Of a DNA stretch of 36,298 nt, positions 29,572 to 36,298 are shown piece by piece. Positions within the stretch are counted from its first letter, which is position 1, and each line of letters opens with the position of its first letter. The notes beneath the pieces are model-generated. The model saw only the letters and a list, made by a program, of their open reading frames with translations, was not told where the DNA came from and ran no database searches. This stretch comes from an uncultured Oscillospiraceae bacterium (GTDB taxonomy: Bacteria > Bacillota > Clostridia > Oscillospirales > Oscillospiraceae), in NCBI GenBank assembly GCA_910588365.1, contig CAJUQS010000048.1:1-36298 (forward strand), given 5' to 3'. The position numbers were made by a program, and so were the translations under genes.

Positions 29572-30333
29572 ATGAAGCTGGCTTTTAAGAAGAAAAGCGC
29601 TGATGCGGCGGGGCAGGTGGATTTTAGCCGTCTGCCCCGCCACATCGCTATTATATTGGACGGCAACGGCCGCTGGGCCCAGAAGCGGGGGCTGCCCCGC
29701 ACAGCCGGGCACAAGGTGGGGGCGGAGACCTTCCGCTCCATCGCCACCTACTGCCGGGACATCGGCATCGAGTATCTGACGGTCTACGCCTTCTCCACGG
29801 AGAACTGGAAGCGGCCCAGGGAAGAGGTGGACACCATTATGGTGCTGCTGAAGAAATACCTCCTGGAGGCCATCGACACCATGGAGCGTGACAACGTGCG
29901 CCTGAGCTTCATGGGAGACCTGTCGGTGCTCAGCGGGGAACTGCGTGAGCTGGCGGACCGGTGCAACGACATCTCTGCCCGGCTCACCGGCTGCCTGTGC
30001 AGCATCTGCATCAACTACGGGGGCCGCGCGGAGATTGTCCACGCGGCGCAGACCTTTGCGGAGGAGTGCCGGACGGGTCTGGTGAAGCCGGAGGATTTGA
30101 CGGAGGAGGGCTTTGCGCGCTACCTCTACTCCGCGGGCATCCCCAGCCCGGAGCTGCTCATCCGCCCCGGCGGGGAGCAGCGGCTGAGCAACTTCCTGCT
30201 GTGGCAGTGCGCCTACGCGGAGTTTTACTTCACGAACGTGCTGTGGCCGGACTTCTCCAAGGAGGAGCTCCACCGGGCCATCGCCGCCTACCAGAAGAGG
30301 AACCGGCGCTTCGGCGGCGTGAAGCAGGAGTGA
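29572..30333 (+). CDS. uppS: Undecaprenyl diphosphate synthase (isoprenyl transferase)
   Basis: A 253-aa cis-prenyltransferase that makes the C55 lipid carrier for peptidoglycan. The catalytic block HIAIILDGNGRWAQKRGLPR (about 23-42) contains the essential Asp, and YAFSTENWKRP and the closing IRPGGEQRLSNFLLWQCAYAEFYF match the family. ATG 29572 follows GAGGAG by 5 bases; an upstream frame extension overlaps frr and is not conserved. The enzyme is at the cytoplasmic face of the membrane. It is followed by a dispersed hairpin repeat and cdsA. Confidence 0.96.
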   Translation: MKLAFKKKSADAAGQVDFSRLPRHIAIILDGNGRWAQKRGLPRTAGHKVGAETFRSIATYCRDIGIEYLTVYAFSTENWKRPREEVDTIMVLLKKYLLEAIDTMERDNVRLSFMGDLSVLSGELRELADRCNDISARLTGCLCSICINYGGRAEIVHAAQTFAEECRTGLVKPEDLTEEGFARYLYSAGIPSPELLIRPGGEQRLSNFLLWQCAYAEFYFTNVLWPDFSKEELHRAIAAYQKRNRRFGGVKQE

Positions 30334-30345
30334 GGCGGGCCGGTA

Positions 30346-30412
30346 TCCACCAGTTTTCTCTCTGAAAAAAGAAAAAGAAACACTTTTGCGCAAAATTCTG
30401 TTTTGCGCGGGA
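30346..30412 (-). repeat. Dispersed intergenic hairpin element, reverse orientation
   Basis: Read on the minus strand it contains GCGCAAAACAGAATTTTGCGC-like arms (GCGCAAAA 30388-30395 with TTTTGCGC 30401-30408), then CAAAAGTGTTTCTTTTTC and CAGAGAGAAAA. This matches the order of parts in the copy at 34542-34602 (TTTGCGCAAAAGTTC...), so it looks like an inverted, diverged copy between uppS and cdsA. Confidence 0.5.
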
Positions 30413-30463
30413 CCTGTTTGGCGGCGCTGAGACAGGGCTCAATGGGATTGTGAGGGCTTGTGA

Positions 30464-31261
30464 ATGAAATCGAGAGTGTTCGTAGCCGCCGTGGGCGTGC
30501 CGCTGATTTTCTGGGTGGTTCTGTGGGCGCCCATGGGGGTATTTGCGGCCTTTCTGGCCGCGCTTTCCGCCATTGCGGCGTGGGAGCTGCTCACGTGCGT
30601 GGGCGCAGGCCGGCACAGGGCTCTGTGCGCCGCGTCCGTGCTGTGCGCCGCCTTTTCCGTGGCGTTTGTCTACTTCAACGCCTATATCTACGGGGAACTG
30701 GTGGTGGTCTACGCCATGGGCGTTTTCGCTTACGCGGTCTGCCGGGGAGGCGCGGTGAAGTTCCAGCAGATTATGGCGGCGATGTTCGCGATGGTCGTCA
30801 TTCCCTACGCCTTTGGCTCCTTCCTGCGGCTGTATGCCCTGGGACTCCACCGGGCGTTTCTGTTGCTGCCCCTGCTGTTCAGCTTCGCCAGCGATACCGG
30901 GGCCTTCTTCGTTGGCCGTGCCCTTGGAAAGCACAAGCTGGCACCGCGGGTCAGTCCCCACAAAACCGTGGAGGGCGCCGTGGGCGGGCTGCTGGGCAAC
31001 GCCGCAGGCGCCGTGATTTTCGCCCTGGTGATGAACTGCGCCGTTGGCTATAGCATCTCCTATGGCGGCATCATCCTGGCCGGAGTGGTGTGCAGCGTGG
31101 TGGCGCAGCTGGGGGATCTCAGCTTCTCCCTTATCAAGCGGGAGTTCGGCATCAAGGACTACGGCCGCATCTTTTTGGAGCACGGCGGCGTCCTGGACCG
31201 GTTTGACAGCGTGCTGTTCGTCGCGCCGGTGCTGGGAATCGTCATGCCGCTGGTGGGCTGA
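30464..31261 (+). CDS. cdsA: Phosphatidate cytidylyltransferase (CDP-diglyceride synthase)
   Basis: A 265-aa membrane enzyme with about seven or eight hydrophobic spans, producing CDP-diacylglycerol for phospholipids. The family signature is in the C-terminal third: SFSLIKREFGIKDYGRIFLEHGGVLDRFDS, with the conserved Lys-Arg, Lys-Asp and Asp-Arg-x-Asp-Ser; here FLEHGG stands where PGHGG is usual. SDTGAFFVGRALGKHKLAPRVSPHKTVEGAVGG is also typical. GAGGG lies about 9 bases before ATG 30464, a modest ribosome site. Between uppS and dxr in the normal order. Confidence 0.95.
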   Translation: MKSRVFVAAVGVPLIFWVVLWAPMGVFAAFLAALSAIAAWELLTCVGAGRHRALCAASVLCAAFSVAFVYFNAYIYGELVVVYAMGVFAYAVCRGGAVKFQQIMAAMFAMVVIPYAFGSFLRLYALGLHRAFLLLPLLFSFASDTGAFFVGRALGKHKLAPRVSPHKTVEGAVGGLLGNAAGAVIFALVMNCAVGYSISYGGIILAGVVCSVVAQLGDLSFSLIKREFGIKDYGRIFLEHGGVLDRFDSVLFVAPVLGIVMPLVG

Positions 31262-31404
31262 GGCAGTGCCAATGGACATTGTGGAGCGTCCTCATCCGGC
31301 GGCGAAAAAAACGGGCTGTCCTTACTTTCTGTATTGACGAAATGGGGATTGGCTTTTGGAGAGCGGTGCTTTTCAAAAAGCTGGGATGAAATAAAGGAGA
31401 GCAT

Positions 31405-32562
31405 ATGGCAGAGATCATTTCACTTCTGGGCTCCACCGGGTCCATCGGCCGGCAGACGCTGGACATCTGCCGGGAGCAGGGCATCAAGGTGGCCGCCCTG
31501 ACGGCCCACAGCAGCATCGATCTACTGGAGCGGCAGGCCAGGGAATTCCGCCCGCGGCTGGCCGTGGTCTATGAGATGGAGCCCGCTCTGGAGCTGAACC
31601 GGCGGCTGGCCGGGGAGGGGATCGAGGTTGCCTACGGCCTGGACGGCCTGCGGCGGGCGGCGTCCCTGGCGGAGAGCGACACGGTTGTCACCGCCGTGGT
31701 GGGTATGGCGGGGCTCTGGCCCACCATGGCCGCCATCGAGTCCGGCAAGCGGGTGGCTCTGGCCAACAAGGAGACCCTGGTCTGCGCCGGGGAGCTGGTG
31801 ATGGACGCCGCCAGGAGGTACGGCGCGGAGATCATTCCCGTGGACAGCGAGCACTCCGCCATCTTCCAGTGCTTGCAGGGCAGCCGGGACCGGGGGGAGA
31901 TCAGGCGGCTGATTCTCACCTGCTCCGGCGGGCCCTTTTTCGGCCTGCGACGGGAGGAGGCCGCACAGAAGACCAGGGCCGACGCCCTGCGCCACCCCAA
32001 CTGGTCCATGGGGGAGAAGATCACCATCGACTGCGCTACCCTGATGAACAAGGGCCTGGAGTTTATCGAGGCCATACGGCTGTTCCGGGTGTCGCCGGGG
32101 CAGGTGGACGTGGTCATCCACCGCCAGAGCATCATCCACTCCATGGTGGAGTTCCGGGACGGGGCTGTGCTGGCACAGATGGGTACGCCGGACATGCGCC
32201 TGCCCATCCGGTACGCCCTGACCTACCCGAACCGGGAGCGGTCGGAGCTGCCGGCGCTGGATCTGCTTTCCTGTCCGCCGCTGACCTTTGCACCGCCTGA
32301 TCTGGAGGCGTTCCCCTGTCTGAGGCTGGCCATGGACTGCGCCCGCGTGGGCGGCACCAGCTGCGCGGTGCTCAATGGCGCCAACGAGGCGGCGGTGGAG
32401 CTGTTCCGCCGGGAGGAGATTTCCTTCGGACGGATCCCGGATCTGGTGGAGGAGGCCCTCGGCCAAATTTCGGTGAAATCAAATCCGTCCATGGAGGATA
32501 TACTGGAAGCGGACGGTCAGGCCAGGGCGGCGGTGACGCGGTCCGCCGGAGGTGGATCGTGA
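31405..32562 (+). CDS. dxr: 1-deoxy-D-xylulose-5-phosphate reductoisomerase
   Basis: A 385-aa enzyme making 2-C-methyl-D-erythritol 4-phosphate, the committed step of the non-mevalonate isoprenoid route. GSTGSIG (residues 9-15) binds NADPH; ANKETLVCAGEL and VDSEHSAIFQCL carry metal and substrate ligands; TCSGGPF, HPNWSMG and KITIDCATLMNKGLE complete the active site. AAAGGAGAGC precedes ATG 31405 by about 5-7 bases. The 143-base gap before it shows no clear terminator or promoter. Its TGA overlaps the GTG of the next gene. Confidence 0.97.
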   Translation: MAEIISLLGSTGSIGRQTLDICREQGIKVAALTAHSSIDLLERQAREFRPRLAVVYEMEPALELNRRLAGEGIEVAYGLDGLRRAASLAESDTVVTAVVGMAGLWPTMAAIESGKRVALANKETLVCAGELVMDAARRYGAEIIPVDSEHSAIFQCLQGSRDRGEIRRLILTCSGGPFFGLRREEAAQKTRADALRHPNWSMGEKITIDCATLMNKGLEFIEAIRLFRVSPGQVDVVIHRQSIIHSMVEFRDGAVLAQMGTPDMRLPIRYALTYPNRERSELPALDLLSCPPLTFAPPDLEAFPCLRLAMDCARVGGTSCAVLNGANEAAVELFRREEISFGRIPDLVEEALGQISVKSNPSMEDILEADGQARAAVTRSAGGGS

Positions 32563-33101
32563 GAAAGCTTTTTCCTCTGCTGGGGGCGCTCCTGTTCCTG
32601 CTTTGCGCCTGCGGGCGGGCGGCTTCCCAGCGCTATGATGTGGAGATCGACGGGCGGAGCTACACCTTGGACCAGGAGGAGGGGACCATCACCTGCGGCG
32701 ATGTGGTCTGCGGCTTTGAGGTTCGCGGCAGCGGGAACGGCTACAGAGTGACCTTCACTTTCCCTGACGGCTCCTCCTGCTGGTGGGAGCAGTCCGAATA
32801 CTTCGGCATAGGCGGCGGGAGCGAGGACTACGATCCGGAGCGCTATGTGTCCCGGGACACCCTGCTGTCCGTCCTGGAGGCAGGGCCCGCCAAGCAGCCC
32901 CGGCAGCGGGGCGGGAACCCCGTCATCGCACTGTTCCTGCTCCTCATCGGAGCATTCAACCTGACCGTGCCCCAGGCCGCGTGGTACCTGCGCCATGGCT
33001 GGCAGTTCAAGGACGCGGAGCCCTCGGACGCGGCCCTTGCCATGGGCCGTATCGGCGGCGGCGTGGCGGTTCTGGCCGGGATTATTTTCTTTTTCGTTTA
33101 G
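32559..33101 (+). CDS. Lipoprotein with C-terminal DUF6199 domain
   Basis: A 180-aa protein. A signal peptide with lipobox-like LLCAC (Cys near residue 18) is followed by a small beta-rich outside domain (about 22-115: YDVEIDGRSYTLDQEEGTITCGD). Two hydrophobic segments at the C-terminus (VIALFLLLIGAFNLTVPQAAWYL and IGGGVAVLAGIIFFFV) flank WQFKDAEPSDAAL, the DUF6199 pattern. GTG 32559 overlaps the dxr stop. Function unknown; it lies inside the isoprenoid/lipid operon. The next gene encodes only the DUF6199 part, so a partial duplication is likely. Confidence 0.8.
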   Translation: MRKLFPLLGALLFLLCACGRAASQRYDVEIDGRSYTLDQEEGTITCGDVVCGFEVRGSGNGYRVTFTFPDGSSCWWEQSEYFGIGGGSEDYDPERYVSRDTLLSVLEAGPAKQPRQRGGNPVIALFLLLIGAFNLTVPQAAWYLRHGWQFKDAEPSDAALAMGRIGGGVAVLAGIIFFFV

Positions 33102-33191
33102 GGCTTGTTTGAGGAATGCCAGCTCATTGACAGGAAAAAGGAGTGCTTTTATGCTTTTCTCGATCATCTTCATAGGAAAGGAGACTTTTTT

Positions 33192-33377
33192 ATGTGGCTC
33201 ATGTATGTCATCTTCATCCTCATCGGGATATTCAACCTGATCGCGCCGGAGGCGGCGTGGTATCTCAGCCGGGGCTGGCAGTTCAAGGACGCGGAGCCAT
33301 CCGACGCGGCGCTCATCATGACCCGCATCGGCGGCGGTGCGGCAATCCTGATCGGATTTGTGCTCCTTTTTAGCTGA
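33192..33377 (+). CDS. DUF6199 family small membrane protein
   Basis: A 61-aa protein with two membrane segments (MWLMYVIFILIGIFNLI and IGGGAAILIGFVLLFS) joined by a loop containing WQFKDAEPSDAAL, identical over 13 residues to the C-terminus of the preceding gene. AAAGGAG (33177-33183) lies 8 bases before ATG 33192; a longer frame from 33105 opens inside unrelated sequence. It is a stand-alone DUF6199 unit and tandem paralog of the previous gene's last domain. Role unknown. Confidence 0.78.
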   Translation: MWLMYVIFILIGIFNLIAPEAAWYLSRGWQFKDAEPSDAALIMTRIGGGAAILIGFVLLFS

Positions 33378-33388
33378 TCTGCCTCATT

Positions 33389-33427
33389 AAAGTTCTTTTT
33401 GATTCTTTTTCTTTCAAGAAAAAGAAT
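33389..33427 (+). repeat. 39-base intergenic hairpin repeat, copy A
   Basis: It begins AAAGTTCTTTTTGATTC and closes as a hairpin (ATTCTTTTTCTT 33402-33413 with AAGAAAAAGAAT 33416-33427). It matches copy B at 34564-34602 at about 36 of 39 positions by eye. It lies between the DUF6199 gene and rseP. Confidence 0.7.
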
Positions 33428-33455
33428 GATTACCTTTCGGAAAGGTTTTTCGACT

Positions 33456-34520
33456 ATGTATATTATCCTCGCGATACTATTGTTTGGAATCCTGATTGCC
33501 GCCCACGAGTGGGGGCACTTCATCGCTGCCCGCCTCTGCGGCGTCACGGTCCATGAGTTCGCCATCGGCATGGGCCCCGTACTGTGGAAAAAAATGGGCA
33601 AGAAGGGGACCCAGTTCACCATCCGCGCCCTGCCCATCGGCGGTTTCTGCGCCATGGAGGGGGAGGAATCGGAATCTGACGACCCCCACAGCCTGTCGAA
33701 CCAGGGGTTCTGGAAGAAGGTCTTGGTCTTTGCCGCCGGAGCCGCCATGAACTTTCTGGCGGGCGTGCTGATCCTGCTGGCACTCAACAGCCGGGCCGCC
33801 GGATTTGTTGTGCCGGTGATCAGCGGCACGGCCCCGGAGTTTGCCGCTGTCAACAACGGCCAGACGCTGGAGGAGGGGGACGTGTTCTACGCCATCAACG
33901 GCTCCCGGGTCTACCTGGCCAGCGACGTGGAGCTGCTGCTGACTTTGGCGGACCGCCAGCCCATCGATCTGACGGTTCTGCGCGATGGGGAGCGGGTGGA
34001 GCTGAAGCAGCTGCCCGTGAGGACCTACACGGACAGCGCGGGAGGGAGCTATGAGGGCTACGGCCTCTACCGCGGCACCATGATCCAGGAGGCCACCCTG
34101 GGGCTGAAGCTGAAGTACACCTGGTACAATGCCGTGGACTTTGTCCGCATCGTCTGGTACAGTCTGAAGATGCTGGTCACCGGTGCTGCCGGGGTGTCGG
34201 ATCTCAGCGGCCCGGTGGGGATTGTCTCCACTATCAACGAGGTGGGCACACAGAGCGTCAGCGTGGCGGCGGCCCTGGAGAACATCGCCTATTTCGGCGC
34301 CATGATCGCGGTGAATCTGGCGGTGATGAACCTGCTGCCCATTCCCGCCCTGGACGGCGGCCACATCCTGTTCCTGGTGGTCGCCACGGTGTCGGAGAAG
34401 CTGTTCCGGCGAAAGGTGCCCATGAAGTACGAGGCCGCCATCAATATGGTGTTTTTCGCCCTGCTGATGGGGCTGATGCTCTTTGTCACCTTTAACGATG
34501 TGATGAAGCTCGTCAGCTAG
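33456..34520 (+). CDS. rseP: RIP-type site-2 zinc metalloprotease
   Basis: A 354-aa membrane protease that cuts substrates within the membrane, such as anti-sigma factors or signal-peptide remnants. HEWGH (residues 17-21) in the first span is the zinc site; NLLPIPALDGGH near residue 290 is the paired motif. A PDZ-like domain lies between (about 115-195, including GDVFYAINGSRVYLASDVE). GPVGIV appears before the last spans. ATG 33456 is preceded by a weak GGAAAGG; an extension from 33399 encodes repeat sequence and is not protein-like. It lies in the usual place between dxr and ispG. It could process the anti-sigma-like protein at 11619; that is a guess. Confidence 0.95.
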   Translation: MYIILAILLFGILIAAHEWGHFIAARLCGVTVHEFAIGMGPVLWKKMGKKGTQFTIRALPIGGFCAMEGEESESDDPHSLSNQGFWKKVLVFAAGAAMNFLAGVLILLALNSRAAGFVVPVISGTAPEFAAVNNGQTLEEGDVFYAINGSRVYLASDVELLLTLADRQPIDLTVLRDGERVELKQLPVRTYTDSAGGSYEGYGLYRGTMIQEATLGLKLKYTWYNAVDFVRIVWYSLKMLVTGAAGVSDLSGPVGIVSTINEVGTQSVSVAAALENIAYFGAMIAVNLAVMNLLPIPALDGGHILFLVVATVSEKLFRRKVPMKYEAAINMVFFALLMGLMLFVTFNDVMKLVS

Positions 34521-34541
34521 GTCCTGCCGGGCGGGCTTGAA

Positions 34542-34602
34542 TGCAAAGGGAATGCTTTGCGCAAAAGTTCTTTTTGCTTCGTTTTCTTTCAGGAAAAAGA
34601 AG
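34542..34602 (+). repeat. Intergenic hairpin repeat, copy B, with extra stem
   Basis: GCAAAG-N6-CTTTGC forms a small stem near 34542-34561, followed by the 39-base core AAAGTTCTTTTTGCTTCG... (34564-34602) shared with copy A. The 3' end runs into the ribosome site of ispG, so the element is the leader of that gene. Confidence 0.65.
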
Positions 34603-34615
34603 AGAAAGGAAAATC

Positions 34616-35656
34616 ATGACAAAACAAATTCTTGTGGGCGGCGTCCCCGTGGGGGGCGGCGCGCCCGTTTCCATCCAGTCCATGTGCAACACCAAGACGG
34701 ACGACGTGCCCGCCACGGTGGACCAGATCCACCGCCTGGAGGCAGCGGGGTGTGAGATCGTCCGGGTGGCGGTGCCGGACATGGCCGCCGCAAAGGCCAT
34801 TGGCGCCATCAAGAGCCATATCCACATCCCGCTGGTGGCGGATATTCACTTTGATTACAAGCTGGCCCTGGAGTGCGCCGCCCAGGGGGCAGATAAAATC
34901 CGCATCAACCCCGGCAATATCGGCGGAGAGGACCGGGTGAAGGCGGTGGCGGACGCCTGCCGGGCGGGGAAGATCCCCATCCGCATTGGCGTCAACGGCG
35001 GCTCCCTTGAAAAGGCGCTGCTGAAAAAGTACGGCGGGGCCACCCCGGAGGCCCTGGCGGAGAGCGCCCTGGGCCATGCGGCCCTGCTGGAGAAGTTCGA
35101 CTTCACCGATATCTGCATCTCCGTCAAGTGCTCCTCTGTGCCGGTGACCATGGGGGCCTACCGCCTGCTCAGTGAGAGGTGCCCCTACCCCCTCCACCTG
35201 GGGGTCACCGAGGCGGGCACGCCCGCCATGGGGATCATCAAGTCTGCCATGGGTATCGGAGGATTGCTGTGTCTGGGCATCGGGGACACTTTGCGGGTGA
35301 CCCTGACTGCGGACCCGGTGGAGGAAATTGCAGCGGCCAAGCGGATTCTTCGGGCCGCCGGGTGCCGGCAGGAGGGCCCTAACCTCATCGCCTGCCCCAC
35401 CTGCGGCCGGACCAACATCGACCTCATCCCCATGGCACAGGAGGTGGAGCGCCGCCTGGCCGGCTGTACCAAGCCCATCACCGTGGCGGTCATGGGCTGC
35501 GCGGTCAACGGTCCCGGTGAGGCCGCCGCCGCGGACGTGGGCATCGCCGGCGGCAGGGGAGAGGGGCTCATCTTCGCCAAGGGGGAGATTCTGCGCAAGG
35601 TCCCCCAGGAGAGGCTGGTGGATGAGCTGATGGCGGAGATTGATAGATTACCGTAG
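34616..35656 (+). CDS. ispG: 4-hydroxy-3-methylbut-2-en-1-yl diphosphate synthase (flavodoxin)
   Basis: A 346-aa iron-sulfur enzyme of the non-mevalonate isoprenoid route, converting MEcPP to HMBPP. The barrel opens with SIQSMCNTKTDD and LVADIHFDYKLALE, GADKIRINPGNIG; the iron-sulfur domain has the cysteines of CPTCGRTNID and GCAVNGPGEA. AGAAAGGAAAATC precedes ATG 34616; an in-frame opening at 34541 lies in repeat sequence and is not used. It ends the lipid/isoprenoid run, after rseP, as in many Firmicutes. Confidence 0.96.
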   Translation: MTKQILVGGVPVGGGAPVSIQSMCNTKTDDVPATVDQIHRLEAAGCEIVRVAVPDMAAAKAIGAIKSHIHIPLVADIHFDYKLALECAAQGADKIRINPGNIGGEDRVKAVADACRAGKIPIRIGVNGGSLEKALLKKYGGATPEALAESALGHAALLEKFDFTDICISVKCSSVPVTMGAYRLLSERCPYPLHLGVTEAGTPAMGIIKSAMGIGGLLCLGIGDTLRVTLTADPVEEIAAAKRILRAAGCRQEGPNLIACPTCGRTNIDLIPMAQEVERRLAGCTKPITVAVMGCAVNGPGEAAAADVGIAGGRGEGLIFAKGEILRKVPQERLVDELMAEIDRLP

Positions 35657-35740
35657 TTGGGCGCTTTGCGCCCCCTGCGGGGCGCGGGGCTTGCCGTTGC
35701 TGATTCGATAGCCCGGGGCTCGCGCCGCCCCGGACCTGGC

Positions 35741-35770
35741 GGTTACTTTTTGTGCGAACAAAAAGTAACC
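35741..35770. repeat. 13-bp perfect hairpin with GCGA tetraloop
   Basis: GGTTACTTTTTGT (35741-35753) and ACAAAAAGTAACC (35758-35770) pair fully around GCGA, a stable GNRA-type loop, then AAAAAG. It is 85 bases after ispG and could be a terminator-like or repeated extragenic element. Confidence 0.7.
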
Positions 35771-36102
35771 AAAAAGTCGTTAGACCTACGGTCTAAGACC
35801 CCTCATATTTTGATTTTTGGGTACAACGGGATGCTCCACTCTAAATCGGCCAGGGCACAGAACCCGCCGTTCCCTACTTCTCAGCACGGATTCTAACGTG
35901 GTCCCTGCTGTAGCACATCGGTGCGCAGTTATACAGCGATCTGGCAGATTTTGCGGATTTGCCGATAGAACCCGTGGGTAGACGCAGAAGTCCGGCAGGT
36001 TCTGATGTGAGCTGTCCATAGAGTGGAGAACGAAGTTGTGCCCTAAAAAAACCATATTGGAGATTCTTAAGAGGCGGTAGCCTCTTGAGCCGCTTTCTTT
36101 TG

Positions 36103-36132
36103 CTCCTTTTCTTGGCGGAGCAAGAAAAGGAG
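36103..36132. repeat. 12-bp perfect hairpin, related to the A/B repeat family
   Basis: CTCCTTTTCTTG (36103-36114) pairs with CAAGAAAAGGAG (36121-36132) around GCGGAG. Its CTTTTCTTG/CAAGAAAAG core resembles the repeats at 33389 and 34564. A second small GC hairpin (GCCCC/GGGGC) follows at once. Confidence 0.6.
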
Positions 36133-36247
36133 GCCTGCCCCGGCAGGGGCAAGACAGATCTGAGAGCCTGTTTAACATCTCCCCGCGCCCGCCTTGGCGG
36201 CATATTTTCCGCCCTGACTGCGTTAAAAATCCTTGCAATCCGTCAGG

Positions 36248-36283
36248 ATTCTGCAACAGGCGCATCGAGCGCCTGTGCAGAAT
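36248..36283. repeat. 15-bp hairpin with one bulge near the window edge
   Basis: ATTCTGC (36248-36254) then ACAGGCGC (36256-36263) pair with GCGCCTGT (36269-36276) and GCAGAAT (36277-36283), with A36255 bulged. No T tract follows, so it is probably part of a repeat or element end that continues beyond the window. Confidence 0.6.
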
Positions 36284-36298
36284 AATCGTGCATGACCC

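Larger units (their letters stand above)
35657..36298. other. 642-base region without a convincing gene, rich in hairpins
   Basis: Frames here are broken, lack ribosome sites and show no family. The stretch carries hairpins at 35741-35770, TTAGACC/GGTCTAA (35780-35796), AAGAGGC/GCCTCTT (36069-36086), 36103-36132 and 36248-36283. I see no clear T-tracted terminator right after ispG, although the first hairpins could end that operon. From about 36150 the sequence is dense in short GC-rich inverted repeats up to the window end and looks like a repeated element entering from the right. Confidence 0.5.

Noticed and set aside
35786..36265. A 159-codon minus-strand frame in the final gap
   Set aside because: It runs through several hairpins, has no ribosome site and shows no domain; it is better explained as non-coding repeat DNA.

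Overview
The window reads as chromosome of a GC-rich, endospore-forming, low-oxygen Clostridia of the Oscillospiraceae type (Flavonifractor/Intestinimonas/Oscillibacter-like). The reasons are the spoIIAA-spoIIAB-sigF sporulation cassette, rubrerythrin, Mini-RNase III with RqcH, the Gram-positive gene order pyrH-frr-uppS-cdsA-dxr-rseP-ispG, strong AGGAGG ribosome sites and frequent TTG/GTG starts. No database search was possible, so the genus is inference.

Layout. 1-2640: a 5'-truncated unknown gene, then a divergent DUF2284 / DUF3810-metalloprotease pair whose two promoters lie on one 36-bp palindrome. 2631-3103: a small ribbon-helix-helix regulator divergent from a 55-aa gene. 3141-6491: a cobalamin riboswitch with terminator drives a lipoprotein/permease/ATPase importer, probably for corrinoids. 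6500-10144: a CPA2 cation:proton antiporter, divergent from mrnC-rqcH.

10183-13078 is a visibly more AT-rich insert: a possible serine-recombinase remnant, a DUF6194 gene, and an ECF sigma factor with a putative membrane anti-sigma partner. 13200-17691: an unrecognised protein (minus strand), then a YtrA-like operon of a 27-aa membrane peptide, GntR regulator, ABC ATPase and a large permease, with a clear palindromic operator. 17825-19223: rubrerythrin, a 38-aa Asn/Gln-only mini-protein and a heptad-repeat coiled-coil protein. 19624-24128: an OmpR-family two-component system followed by a propeller-plus-solute-binding lipoprotein without a permease. Direct repeats of the type T-n-TAAGAAT lie upstream of the regulator, of the lipoprotein and of the GntR/ABC operon, suggesting one regulon.

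24325-25794: spoIIAA-spoIIAB-sigF with overlapping genes. 25858-28031: a lone Phd/YefM-type antitoxin-like protein joined to a DUF2007-like domain, divergent from a DEAD-box helicase. 28234-35656: a long housekeeping run (UMP kinase, ribosome recycling, undecaprenyl diphosphate synthesis, CDP-DAG synthesis, two MEP-pathway enzymes, site-2 protease), interrupted by two DUF6199 genes and several related intergenic hairpins. 35657-36298 has no convincing gene but is packed with hairpins.

No rRNA, tRNA, CRISPR array or intact insertion sequence was recognised. The best leads for something undescribed are the mirror-image promoter at 1463-1502, the shared two-component box with the propeller-SBP lipoprotein, the peptide-GntR-ABC operon, and the antitoxin-DUF2007 fusion.
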